Origin: Cyanophora paradoxa
Lineage: Eukaryota > Glaucocystophyceae > Cyanophorales > Cyanophoraceae
Direction of reading: 5' to 3'
Length of the DNA: 64,000 nucleotides
NCBI GenBank assembly: GCA_004431415.1
Contig: QPMI01000011.1
Location: 41,909-105,908 of the forward strand
A program made the translations under genes and the position numbers. The notes under the pieces were generated by a model that was not told the origin of the DNA, did no database searches, and worked only from the letters and a program-made list of their open reading frames with translations. Of the stretch, positions 31,400 through 42,863 are shown piece by piece. The number at the start of each line of letters is the position of its first letter. Position 1 is the stretch's first letter.

Positions 31400-34300
31400 A
31401 TGAACAGGGCCAGACCGTCGTCAGCGGCCCCGACGGCGATCGGGCTCTCGATGCCGGCGACCACGCCCAGGCCGCCGCCGCCGACTGTGAGGCCGAACTC
31501 CGCAGCGCCCACGCCGAGAGCCCCGCCCCCGCCCGTGGCGCCTCGCCCAGCGTCGCACATTCTCCGGCCCGGGAGCGCAGCTGCATCCATGCAGGGAGCG
31601 TACGCGACCCCGCGCCAGTCCATCCACGCTGCGCAAGTGAGCGGGGCCGGCTATCCTTCCTCGGCCCCGGACCTCGCCCAGCACGAATACGGGTCCGTTG
31701 AGCTCTCTCCAGGCTCCGTTCAAAGCTAAGGACGGCCTTCGTGCAGGGAGCGGGCGCCCACGGCGTGGGGCGCTGCGTCCGTCGCGTCGACGCCGCGGCC
31801 GCCCGTCTCGCAGCAGGTGATGGCCTCGGAGCGGGCGCACATGGAGCGGCTCAAGGCGGACATACGCGCCGTCCACAAGCGATGCGAGGAGCTGCGCGCC
31901 ACCGCCGGCTCGCGGCGCGGATCGGAAGCCCCCGAGGCGACCTCCCGCGCCGGCGACGACATGGACGTCAAGCTCGCCCGCTACGGGTTCGTCAGCTCGG
32001 ACGGTGCGCTCTACGTACCCCCCCCCCGAGCGGCTCCCATTGCGGTACCCCCCCGAACCCCGCCCGGCAGCGCACCAGCTCGCGACCGCGAAAGTGGCCC
32101 TCGCCGAGCTGCTAGCGTCCAAGATGGCCGAGCTCGACCGCCTCCTCCTCCGTTCGGTCACTAACAGGGTCCGGCCACCCTTCGCCCTGCATACGACTTG
32201 GGCCTCCCTGAAAGCGCTGTACCCCCCTCCAGGGCAACGTAAGGCCTGCGGGCAAGGACCCTCCCGGCCTCTCCCACGCCCAGTCATTCTTCGGGGGTAC
32301 ACACCCCGCGCTCGCTGTATCCCCTCCCGATTCGACGTACCCCCGACCGATGTTGGTGCCCAGTTGCGGAGACGCTCCTGTCCCTGGACGACGCGATCTC
32401 GGCGAAGGAGGCGCGCCCGTACCCCCTTCCCTCCCCCTCCCCCTCCCCCCCACAGCTTACCTGTACCCCCAGCGCGAGGCGGCGGCGGCGAAGGAAGCGG
32501 CCGCGCAGGAGAGAGAGGCGCGGGAGGCCGCCGAAGGAGAAGCGGCGCTCTTGAAGGCGACCCTCGAGAAGGCGCGCGGCGGCGGCGTACCCCCGCCGAG
32601 TTTGTTCCCCCCTTTCTTACGGGGTACCCCGCAGGCGGCGGATGAGGTGAGGGTGATGCAGGCGCGGCTCATGGAGTACGAATCCGTGGGGGCCCCGAAG
32701 TGCGCCCCGCCCCCACTGCTCCGAAACTGTACCCCCGTTCGCACGCACACCCCTTTCGCCGCAGGCGTCGCATCTCCGTCGCCCAGCCCCCACCCGCCCC
32801 CCCACCCCCGCCGGAGGCAAGCCTCCAAATGGTCCCGCCCGACGAAAGCCTCTCACATTGTACCCCCGCTCGCAGTTCCGGCAATCGCAGCCGTGCATCG
32901 AGTGCGCGCGGAATCGGTCAGAGACTTCTTCGGCCCGCCAGCGCGCCGACGCCGCCGAGAACCACTCCCGCTCCCTCTTCGCCGAGCTGGCGCGTAGCCC
33001 CACCCCCCGCGTGATTCCGGTTCCCCTCCCCTCTCGCTGACGTGCTCCGGTACCCCAGGAGTCGGCCAAGGACCAGATCGCGAGGGACCGCGCGCTGGCG
33101 AGCCGCTTCCGCGCGCTGGCCGCCGCCCAGCAGGTGGGCGGTACCCCCCCGAATCTCGTTGCCAGCCGGGTTGTAGTAATCCCGAGGGGGTACAGGAGTC
33201 GGCGGAGGCGACGGGGGCGGCGGCGGGCCGCGGGGCGGCGGAGGCGGCGGCGGCGGCGGAGATCGCGCGCGCCGAGCTGGCCGTCGCCCGGGTGCGCCCT
33301 CCAAAGACCGCAGCCCCGACCTCTAACTTTTGACTTAGGAGGAGCTGCGGGAGCGGGGCCGGGAGCTGGAGGAGGCGCGGCGCCTCTGCGGGGAGCTGCG
33401 GGCCCAGCTGGAGGCCAAGGTGGGACCTCGAGGCCCTAAGCTCCAGCCCTAAGCTTCAGCGCTTAGCGCAGCCTTTTTCCACCGGGTCCCTCGGGGGGTC
33501 CGTGGACTCGAGCTAGCTGGCTAGTCCTCGAAGTCCTTGCCAGCTGGAGGCCAGGGCACGCGCCGCCCCGCCCCGTGGCCCGAGGGCCCTGGGACTAGCC
33601 AGCTAGCTTCCTCCCCTTCCGCCCCTTCAGCCCTTCGCGCAACCTTCGACCGGGCCCCTCGGGGGCCTTCCCCGGCCCCGACGGTCCTGAGCCCTAAGCG
33701 GCCCTTAGCGTCGCCCTCGCGGCCCTGGGACCAGCCGGCTGGCTCGCCCTCCTAGATCTTCGACCCTAGGGGCCTAGATCGCTGGCTCCAGCTGGCCGCC
33801 TGCGAGGGGCCTAGATATTCAACCCTAAGCTCACCGGCTTCTGCCCTGGAGCCCCAACGCGAAGCGCGGCCTTCGACCGGGCACTTTTTGGCCCCCCCCC
33901 TCGGCCCTGGTCGGCCCTGAGGGGGCATGGCCCGGGGGCCAGATCGGGGACCTGGCGGCAGCCATGTCCTCGAACGCCCGCCAGGTCCGCCCCGCCCCGC
34001 CCCGCCCCCGCAAAGCTTAGCGAGAAGATAAGAGCTTAGACTTGACAGGAGCAGAGCGGGCGCGCCTGCCTGCCCGGCGCTCCCCTCCGCCACCCCCATC
34101 CCCACCCTCGCCTTCCCTTCGCTGACGGCGGGGCGGGGCGGGCAGCTGCAGGCGGTGCGGCGGGCCTCCCTCGCGGACCGCGTCAGCCCCGACGAGCTCC
34201 AGAAGGTCCGTACCCCCCGCCCCCGCCCCCGCCCCACAGACCCGCCCCCGCCCGCCCGGCCCCGCACCCCTTGAAATATGGCTTCATTAGAACGCACCCG

Positions 34301-37300
34301 TCCCCGCTCATTAGAGCGCGCCCGCCCCCGCCCCCGCCCGCCTCGGCCGTTTTAGATAAGCCTCGATGATCTCCAGAAGGCCCGCGCCCGCACACCCGCC
34401 CCCGCCCCCGCCTCTCTGCGTGTCCCCGCGCGGCTGAGCCGCCGCGCCGCGCCCCGCAGATGAAGGACGCGTTGAACGCTGCCAAGGTACGCGGGGCAGG
34501 CCAGAACAGAACAGACGCGAGGCCCGGAGGAGACGACTCGCCCGCCCCTCCGCTCGGCTGACCCGCTCGGGCGCGCGCGCTCGGGCGCGCAGGCGGAGGC
34601 GGAGCGGCTGCGGGCGGAGGCGGAGATGGGCCGCGGGCGGGAGCGCCAGCTCGAGCGTGAGCTCGAGCGCCGCGGTCGCCTCCTCCAGGTGCGCCAAGCG
34701 AGAGCCGCCTTTTCTGTTTATCTTTCTTATCAATCCACTATCTATTAGAACCTCTGTCCACGAACCTCTATCTATCCATCTAAAGACTTAGAACCTCTTT
34801 CACGCACCTCTCGCCCCCGACTGCCTCGCCCCGCTGAGGCCGTCCTGTCTATCCCACACACCTCCCGCCCCCGCGCATTCTTCTCCGACATCGACTTCCT
34901 CGCCCCGCTGAGGTCGCGCCTGCCTGCAGGACCTGGAGTCCGGGGCGGACCATAGGGCGCAGGCGTCGCGGGGCGCCGAGGAGGCGGCCCGCCGCGCCGC
35001 CGCCGACGAGCGCGCCCGCGGCGAGCAGGCGCGCCGCGCCGCCGCCTTCTCCTCGCTCGCCTCTTCTCACTTCTTCTTCTTCTCACAGGCAGCGGCGGAG
35101 GCGCGGGCGGCGGCGGCGGAGGCGGCGGCGAAGCTCGCGGCGGAGCGGGAGGCACGCCGCGCGGACCAGGCCGTCCACGCCAGGGAGGTGCGGGGAGAGA
35201 AGTCCAGATCAAACCTAGATAGATCTAGATGCGGTCCGCGCGCCCTGCCGGAAAGACGCCGGCGTTGCCTATCTCGGACCATCGACCATCGCAGGGCGAG
35301 CTTCCAGATCCAAATCTAGATGCGGCCCGCGCGCCCTAGATTGCCGGAGGCAAAGGAGTAGACTCCGGCGTCGCCTTCCCATCTCGGACCCTCGCCCCTC
35401 ACCCTGACTTCTTCCTGGCCCTCGCCCTGACCTCTTCCTGGCCCTCGCCCCCGCGCAGCTGCGGGAGGCGGAGGCGCGATTCGAGGAGGAGCGCGGGCGC
35501 CTGCGCGCCGCCGCCGAGGCCGCCGCCGAGCACGCCGCAAAGGTGCGGGAGAGGCGGGCGGCCCGCCGGCCTCGGGCTTTCTGGTCCTCGGGGGCCGGGC
35601 GAGCTGGCTAGCTAGCTAGCGTAGCCTTCCCGCACCCCGTGCCCGGCGACGGCTTCCTTCCTTCGCATGCGTGCCCCGCGACGCCGCATTGACGCGCCGC
35701 GTTGACGGGCCTTTGGGGGTCGATCGCAGGCGGCGGCGGCGGGGCGGGCGGGGGGCGAGCTGGAGAAGGCGCTGGCGGCGGCCGAGCTCGCCGCCCAGGG
35801 CCTCCGCAGGGAGAAGCAGGCCCGCACCCGCGCCCGCCCCGAGCGCCGATATCCGACAGACCTCAAGATATCCGCTGACCGCGGGGCCGGCGGGCAGGCT
35901 GCGGAGGAGGGGCGGGCGCGGGCGGAGGAGGCGAAGGCGCGGGCGGAGCGCGAGGCTGCGCGCCTCGCAAGGGACCTCGCCGAGGTGCGCCGGGGCCGGG
36001 CTGGGCGGGGGCGGGGCGGGGCGGGACGGGGGCGGGACGGGGTGGGCGTAATCAGAAAGATAATAGTTCCGTCCCTCTCTCGTCGCTCTGTGGTGGCCGG
36101 GGCGCGGCGGCGGGACGGGGTGGGCGTGATCAGAAAGATAATAGTTCCGTCTCTCTCTCTCTCTCTCGTCGGCGGGGGCGGGGCGGGGCGGGGTGGGGCG
36201 TGATCAGAAAGATAATAGTTCCGTCCCCCCCTCTCTCGTCTTTCTGTGATGGCCGGGGCGCGGCGGCAGGCGGAGCGGCGGGAGCGGGAGGCAGAGGCGG
36301 CGGGGCGGCGGGAGGCGCTGCGGGCCGACTCGGCCGAGGCCGAGGGTCGGCGCCTCGCCGCCGAGCGCGACCAGGTGCCCTCGCCCAACGGCGCTCAAAT
36401 TCCGTTGACGCTGGAACTAAACAAACTAATATGAGCTGAATCAAACTAGACTAAAACTCCGAACCAGATCAAAAGAATTTCGATCGCGTTCTGCTCACGT
36501 CCATCGCAGGCGCGGGGGCGGGCGGTGGAGGCGGAGGAGCGGGCGGAGCGGGAGGCGGCGGCGGCGGCGCGGCGCCTCCGGGACCAGCTCGACGAGCAGG
36601 CCCGGGTGCGGCCTCTCTCCCCTTTCCCGGCGCCGCCCCGCCCGGGAATAAGGACAAGGGGAATAAGGCGGGAACAACAGAATAGAATAAGGCGGATGTT
36701 CGTAGAGTTTCGAGCGGGTTCGGGTCTTACTAATCCCCGCGGGGATAATATAATAAGGCGGGGATACGGATAAGGACAACGACACGCGCCGTTAGAGATG
36801 TTCGTAGAGCTTCGAGCGGGTTCGGGTCTTACTCCTTCCCGCGGCAGCTCAGCCCCGCCTGCGAATAAGATGTTCGCGGGGTGCTGTAGACTTGGGCGGG
36901 TTACGGATTCTGACGTGCGCGGGGGCGGCAGGGCGCCGCCTCGGTGCACGCGCGGGAGATCGAGCAGGTGCCGCACGCCACCGCCCCAACCCCCGCCTCC
37001 GCAATGTGTTTAACCCGCCGCCCTCCCTCCCTCGCGCCTCGGCGGCAGGCGGAGCGGCGGGGCCGGGAGGCGGTGGAGGCGCTCGCGCGGGAGGCCGACC
37101 GCGCCGCCGCCGCTGCACGCCAGGAGGCGAGCGCCCGCCCGCCCGCGCCCCCCCTTGAGCCCTTGCTTGAGCCTTTCGCCCAGGCTACAGCCTAGGTTGA
37201 GGCTTTAGATCTAGGCTCTAGATCCTAGGTCTCTAGATCCAGCTCAAGCTGGAGCGTGGGCCGCGCTCCAGCGAACCCGTTTCGAGACTTCGTTCTGAGC

Positions 37301-38942
37301 CTCCTCGTGCGACGTGCAGGCGGCGGGGGCGCGGGCGGAGGCGGAGAAGGCGCGGGCGGGGGCGGAGCAGGCGCGCGCCGAGCTCGCCTCCACCCGCCAG
37401 CGCGTCGCAGTGCGCCCCGCCCCACCCCCGCCCTCCCCCTCCCCTCAAATTCATCATCCTCTCCTAGCAACCTCCTCGCAAAACGCCGCCTTGCGGCCGG
37501 CGCCTCCCCCGCCTCTTGTCCTTCTGACCCCTCCCCTCCCCCCCCCCCCCCCCCCCCCCCCTTTCCCCCTCAGACGGAGTCGGCGGCGGTGGAGCGGCTG
37601 AAGGCGGAGCTCGAGGCGGAGACGGCCACCCTGCGCTCCATGTCCTCGTTGATGAAGCGGTGCGAAGAGCGAAGAAGCGAGGGATAGTGTAATTAATTAG
37701 GTCTAGAAAGACATAAGAAATAGGGTGGGCGGGTGGGCGGGAGGGCGGGGGAGGGCCACCCTGCGCTCCATGTCCTCCCTCATGAAGCGGTGCGAAGAAG
37801 TGAGAAATAGGGTTAGCTTTAGATCTTACTAGTGAAGCCGGCGTCGAATCCAACCCAACGGCTCTGATTGCATGACGAAACTCCGGCCCCTCCCCCCACG
37901 CTGACGGCGCTGACGACGAGCCCGGCCCCCCGCGCGCGCAGGCGGCTGATGAGCGAGGGCGTGGACGTCGAGGGCGAGCTCTTCCCCCACGCCCCCGGCG
38001 CTGGCGCTGGCGCCTCGGCCGCGGCGAGCCCGGGGGCCGCCTCGGCTCGCCGGGGCCCTCGCTGGGCGACCTCCAGCAGCAGCTCGCCGCCGCCGTGCGC
38101 CCCCTTCCCTCCCTCGCGTTTCTAAGCGAAAGACCCTGCGAAAGAGCGCTAGCTCAAGGCGGAACAAAGCTGACGCGGGCGGGCGGGCGGACGGGCGCGC
38201 AGGTGCGGGCGAAAGAGGCGGCCGACGCCCGCGCCCTCGAGCTCCAGCGGTGCCCCCGGCCCCCGCCCCCCGCGGCCGCCCGCGCGCTCGCTCAGCCTCG
38301 CTCTGCTCTGCTCGGAGGCTCTAGATCTGACGCCGCGCCTCCCCCCCGCGGCTGCATCCGCGCTCGGCCAGCCTCGCTCTGCTCTGCTCTCTCTGACATC
38401 TCGGGGCCCGGCCCGGCCCGCAGGCGGCTGGACATCTCGGGGCGCGCCGCCGCGGAGACCGCCCGCCTCCGCGAGTGAGCGAGCGGGCCCTCTCCCTCCC
38501 CCCCCCTCCCCCCCCCCCCCTCCCTCAGTAGTCCCCCCCTCAGTAGTTGCTAGTTGCTCACGCCCGCCCCCGCCCCCGCAGGCAGATCGAGGAGGAGTTC
38601 GGGCGGGAGCGCGCCGACCTCGAGGCCCGCGTCCGCGTGCGCACACACCCCACCCCCACCCCACGCCCACCCCACCCCTCCCCGTCCCGTCCCGCGCCCG
38701 GGGCCGAGCCGAGATCTAGACCCTGGGACCTCGAATTCGAACCCCATGGCCATGTGCACATTAAACGAGGCCCTCCCGGAGTCTCAGCGGGCCCTCGGGG
38801 AATCGAACCCACGCCCTCTTCTCTCCTTCACGCGACGTCTCCCCAGATGCTGGAGCAGCGGCTGGCGAGGAGCGAGGAGCGGGGAGCAGGAGCCCCGGGG
38901 CGAGGCACACCCACTGCCACCCACCGCCTCGTGCGCGGCTAG
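31400..38942 (+). CDS. Second giant coiled-coil protein, unrecognised
   Basis: Exon 1 (31400-31636) encodes a Pro/Ala/Ser-rich N-terminus (MNRARPSSAAPTAIGLSMPA) ending SIHAAQ at a GTGAGC donor. The next exon starts at 31814 or 31817 with VMASERAHMERLKADIRAVH, and phases match. Then come ATAKVALAELLASKMAELD, AETLLSLDDAISAKEA, a Lys/Glu/Ala coiled coil near 32473-32575, and numerous short Ala/Glu/Arg exons to about 38460. The last exon encodes MLEQRLARSEERGAGAPG and stops at 38942. No catalytic domain is visible. Like the gene at 6904 it appears to be a long scaffold, and the two may be paralogues in style, but I see no shared block. One intron (33134-33194) has inverted GTACCCC ends. Others carry tandem repeats (36035-36245, 36695-36900) and a duplicated exon end (37624 and 37754). 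Confidence 0.6.
33134..33194 (+). other. Intron with inverted GTACCCCC ends
   Basis: A 61-bp intron starting GTGGGCGGTACCCCCC and ending CGAGGGGGTACAG, in the coiled-coil gene on the plus strand. It has the same architecture as the three HisD introns on the opposite strand. Confidence 0.72.
36035..36245. repeat. Three tandem intronic repeats
   Basis: Three copies of a unit built on GATCAGAAAGATAATAGTTC followed by CTCTCTCGTC start near 36047, 36127 and 36199. They are separated by GGGGCGGGG-type spacers, within one intron of the coiled-coil gene. Confidence 0.8.
36692..36905. repeat. Intronic repeats of GATGTTCGTAGAG type
   Basis: GATGTTCGTAGAG followed by TTCGAGCGGGTTCGGGTCTT occurs at about 36693 and again at about 36797. 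A third, degenerate version (GATGTTCGCGG...GGCGGGTTACGG) lies at about 36869. Confidence 0.7.
37624..37669 (+). repeat. Duplicated exon end with donor, copy 1
   Basis: Encodes ATLRSMSSLMKR followed by the donor GTGCGAAG. An almost identical segment with the same donor lies 130 bp downstream. The donor phase fits the exon RLMSEGVDVEGELFPH that starts near 37942. Confidence 0.7.
37754..37799 (+). repeat. Duplicated exon end with donor, copy 2
   Basis: Near-identical copy of 37624-37669 (TTG ATG replaced by CTC ATG), again followed by GTGCGAAG. The two are separated by an AT-rich stretch and a GGGCGGGTGGGCGG run. Confidence 0.7.
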
Positions 38943-39396
38943 CCGCAATGCAGGCTCCGCCGCGGCGCATTCTGTATGTTTGAACAGTGAACAACTTGCA
39001 GCAAAGATCTACATGAACTAGTGCCAGTGGCAGAAACTGACTGACAGCTAGCGCTATTATAGCGAGTGCACGTGCGTCGACGTCCGGCGATCAAATTCGA
39101 TCTTGAGCTTTGATTTGACGTTGAGTGTGTTGTACAGTGAGAATTTTGTGCTACTCCCGCCGGGCCGGGTCTCGCGCGTATCCTTCGCTGGCGGCCCGGG
39201 CCGGCGCCCGGCATAACACCGCCCGGCGGCCGCATGCGTCGGCGATCAAATTCGAAGCACGTGTGGTTGTACCCGGCCCGATCGCGAGGAGGCAAGCCGA
39301 CGTAAGCTTATAGCTACCTGCTTCCTGGCTACCTGCGCGAGCGCCAGCTGCGTGCGCTGCGTGCCTTGGTGAGCTCCCAGCGTAGCGCGGCCGACG
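38943..39396. other. Intergenic, no gene seen
   Basis: No exon is supported between the end of the coiled-coil gene and the ATG of the TmcB-like gene. The region is mixed in composition, with GCCCGGGCCGGC-type palindromes near 39195-39215. Confidence 0.5.
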
Positions 39397-42042
39397 ATGA
39401 TCATGAACGCGGAATCGAGCGACGTCGACGGCGACGCATATGGCGCCCCGCGCTGGAACGACGATGCACCTTTCGAGCGCACGCATCACTCTGTATACCA
39501 GGTGCGCTTCCCCCGCGCATTATGACATCCTGATCGGCGCGGCGCCGGCGCCGGCCGCGGCCGCGGGCACGGGCGCGCCACTCGAGCTCCGAATTCGCGC
39601 AAGCCCGTCCTTAATGTGCGCTATCGCAGGGATACAATCTGTTGGTCGCGGCATCTGGCACGAATTCGGGGCCCTCGCGCGACTGGCTGCGCGCTCTCGC
39701 CCTCCTTCGCACTGTCGGCCTCCTCCAGCTCTCCGCGCTCGTTCTCTGGCTCCCTGGCTGCATCTTCTGCGACGACTCGCAGTCGAACATCTTCCTTTTC
39801 TTCCTCCAGCTCCGCCCGCGTTTCGCCTCCTGGGGTGGCTTCCTCGCCCTATTCTGGACGTCAATCGCCCTCCTCGCAGTCCTTATCGTCTGCCTGTTCC
39901 TGTTCTTCTGCAAGCGCAAGACTGGTCACAGTTCGTGCTGCGCCCCGCTGACTGGGCTCTTCTTCCGCTGATCCCCGCGCCGGCGCCGGCGATTTGCGCG
40001 CGCAGAGACCTTGACGGCCGCCGTGCGCTGGTGGGTCGCGCTGCTGCTCGTGCTGGAGGCGCCCGCGCTGCTCGGCAGCTTTGGGCCCGCCATCGCGTGC
40101 CGCGGGGGCGCGCTGGAGGAGTTCCCGTCCGTCGACTGCCTGTCGCACAAGCATCTCGTGATCGCAGTCTTTGCGATCGCGGCCGTCGTCGCCGTCGCGT
40201 GCCTCTCCGCGGCGCCAGTGCTGCTCTTCGACCCGCGGCCCTCCGCGCACGCCGCCCTCGCCCGCTCCACGCCGCGCCCCGACCTCGCCCTCGCCGCCGT
40301 CAAGACCTTCCTCCTCCTCCTCGCCCTCGTGCCCCCTTGTCCTCCCCCTTTCTCCCCCCTTCTCGCGCACTCACGCCGCGCGCTCTCCCGCAGTTCTCTC
40401 GGGACCGGGGCGCCCTCCGGGGCGGCTTTCAGGTCGCCGGCGCCGCCCTCTACGCGGTGGTCTTCTACAGATGGTGCCGCCCCGGCCCCTGCGTCCGCGG
40501 CCGCCCGCCCTGCGCGCGCCCCGGCCTCTCGACCTCGCCTGCGCAGGCTGCCGCCGCTGCGGACGGGGGCTCTGCTGTGGGAAGCGTACCTCTCCCTGCT
40601 GCCCCTCCCCTGCGCGGCGCTGGGCTCCGCCTTCTGCGCCGCGCCGGGCTGCGCCGCCCCCGCCGCCTTCTGGCCCGCCCTCGCCGGCGTCGTCGTCCTG
40701 ACCGCGCCCGCCTCCGCGCTCCTCGTCCGCGCCCGCGCGGCGGCGGCGGCGGCGGCGGCGCGCAGCGAGCGCCTCTCTTTCCTCTGCGGCGACGCCTGCC
40801 ACGACGTGGCCACCCGCATGGCGCTCGCAGAAGAGCCGGACCACTCCGCCGCCAGCCGCTCCCTCGCCGCGCGCCTGGCGCCCCTCGGCCTCGGGGCGCG
40901 CCCCCGGGACGGGCCGCCGGCGCCCCCGCTCGCCGCCGCCCTGGAGTTCGCTCGGGCGGCCTGCGAGCGGCGCCCGCGCTCGGCGTTCCTGCACGCCCGC
41001 CTCGCAGCGGACCTCTACGATGTGCCCGCCCTGGCCCCCCTCTCCATGGTCCGGCCCTTGTGTCCCCGCGCGCCCCCCGCCTCTCCCTTTGCTTACGCTC
41101 GGGTCCAGGCCATGGCCCGCAAAGCCCGTCGGGTGCGGGGCGCGCGCCTATAGCTAGCCTCAGGCGGGCGGTTGCGCCGCGCGCGCCCCCTCCAAGTCCC
41201 TTAGGCGCCGCCGCAGATGCCCGCCGGCTTCGCAACCTCTTACCAGGCGCGTGCGCGCGTCCCGTGCGCCTGCCGTTGCGTTGGCTCACTCACGCCGGGC
41301 GCTCAGGCGTTCTTCCTTGAGCACCAGCGGGCTGTGGAGCGGGAGGAGTGGGGGGAAGAGGGCCACGACGTCACCGAGTGCGCCCCGGCCCCTTTAGCTC
41401 CAGCGTCCGATCGCGAGCCGCTGAGCGGCGGCCGCGCCGACCCCGCAGGCTGCTGGCCGCCATCGGGCAGGAGGAGCGGAGCGCCTCCCTCCGCGCAGCC
41501 GCCTTCTGGACCGTCGTCCGCACCGCGGAGCGCACTGCCGACAAAGGTGCGCATGTGTGCACGCGCGCGCGCCATTCTTCTCGGGAGCTGCTCTTCTTTC
41601 CCACGCGGCGGACATGCGCAGACGCGCGGGCCGGGCAGCGCACCGAGCTCTCCGTGCGCGCTCTGGCGGCCGAGGAGTCCAAGCAGCGCGCCCTCCGGTG
41701 CCCCCTCTGCCATCCGGCCCTAGGCCTCCGCCCCCCGGCCCGACTCGACCGACCGCGCCGCAGGATGTACGGGCAGCTGCTGCAGACGCACCCGCACTCG
41801 GTCCGCGTGCTCCGCCGCTTCGCCGCCTTCCAGGCCGCCCACCTCTTCGGTGCTTTCGAACGCTGGGGTCCGAGCTTGCAATTAAAGGGCGGCTCGCGCA
41901 CACGCAGACATCGAAGGGGCGATTCGGACGGAGGAGCAGGCTGACCAGCTCGTCGAGCAGCACCGTGTCGACCGCCTGCACGCCGTGCGCGCCCCCGGCC
42001 GCGGCCCGGCCTCGCCCCGCCCCGCCCGGTCCGGATCCGGTG
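39397..42042 (+). CDS. TmcB-like (Tiny macrocysts B) multi-pass membrane protein, 5' part, interrupted
   Basis: Exon 1 (39397-39501; a second ATG at 39403) encodes NAESSDVDGDAYGAPRWNDD. Exon 2 (from 39630) gives LLRTVGLLQLSALVLWLPG and a strong helix SIALLAVLIVCLFLFFCKRK. Its donor GTCACA joins in phase to an exon giving AAVRWWVALLLVLEAPALLG, then CLSHKHLVIAVFAIAAVVAV and LLFDPRPSAHAALARS. More hydrophobic exons follow, then a helical TPR-like region: PRSAFLHARLAADLYDVPAL, FFLEHQRAVEREEWGEEGHD and the family-typical YGQLLQTHPHSVRVLRRFAAF, then DIEGAIRTEEQADQLVEQHR. In TmcB-type proteins a PAS domain and further TPR normally come later; they are absent because the AT-rich element begins at 42043. 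The last GC-rich bases read GGATCCG followed by GTGAG, a plausible donor. The family call is from the 'nPhSVrVLR.fA.F' motif and topology. Confidence 0.66.
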
Positions 42043-42313
42043 AGTAAAATGCGGAGTTTTAACCCTCGGCTTATCTTAATTGATTTTGTTGATATATCTC
42101 GTATATTCTATTTCAATCAATCGATAATCTGTGTATATCTTATCGAATATTCAATTATTTCGATTATTTTGTATTCTTTTCGATATTTTATCTTAAATTT
42201 CTCTTATTTTCCGATTAGTCTTACTGAGTCTATCGATAATCTGTATATATTTCCGAATAATATAACTGAATCTCAATTAGATCTTGCCTCTGGTTAAAAC
42301 TCCGCATTTTACT
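42043..42313. repeat. AT-rich segment bounded by perfect 22-bp inverted repeats
   Basis: Positions 42043-42064 and 42292-42313 are exact reverse complements (22 bp, core AAAATGCGGAGTTTTAACC). The segment begins AG and ends CT. Between them is very AT-rich sequence with two related copies of ATCGATAATCTGTRTATAT (near 42119 and 42231). It may be the terminal structure of the element or a nested 271-bp non-autonomous element. Confidence 0.8.
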
Positions 42314-42571
42314 ATGTGTGATTGGTCTAAAAGTTAATTGATTTAATCGATATTATATTCATGTACTTTCTCGATTAAATTTAATTAAATTTAATTCATT
42401 TAATCGGAAATATATCGCTAAACTCGATTAAGATCCATAAAAGATTCATTTGTTAAATAAAACAAATCGATCTCTTATTGAATTCAATCGTAATTATACA
42501 TGAAATTGATATGTTATTATCATGTTTTAATGATTCTAAGGGGGGACCCTTAGGATTTTTGAAATAATTGG

Positions 42572-42664
42572 GTGTGACAGGTGTGACAGGTCTATCCCAA
42601 ACTTTTGATAGTTCATTTTTATGTTATAGAAAAGTTTGGGATAGACCTGTCACACCTGTCACAC
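42572..42664. repeat. TGTGACAGG hairpin, copy 1
   Basis: Arms 42572-42606 and 42630-42664 are reverse complements over about 35 bp, with a 23-base loop. Each arm contains two tandem TGTGACAGG units followed by TCTATCCCAAACTTTT. Confidence 0.85.
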
Positions 42665-42740
42665 AAACCATATTCAGTAAGGATCTCTTTTAATGTTAAA
42701 ATTTCAGTGTTAGTTGGTGTAGTTGATTCACAAAATGCAT

Positions 42741-42786
42741 CCTGTCACACCTGTCACACAAACCATATTCAGTAAGGATCTCTTTT
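42741..42786. repeat. Half-copy of the TGTGACAGG hairpin
   Basis: Contains only the right arm tail (CCTGTCACACCTGTCACAC) and the flank AAACCATATTCAGTAAGGAT that also follows copies 1 and 3. Confidence 0.8.
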
Positions 42787-42863
42787 ATAATGAAAAACTC
42801 AGTAACAATAAGTAAGAAGTTTATCTATGTAATTCTACTTGAATAAACAAATGAAATAATCGA

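Noticed and set aside
41557-42297. Long plus-strand frame crossing the host-element junction
   Set aside because: It uses the wrong frame of the TmcB-like exons and then runs through AT-rich non-coding sequence; the apparent hydrophobic tail is a translation of low-complexity DNA.
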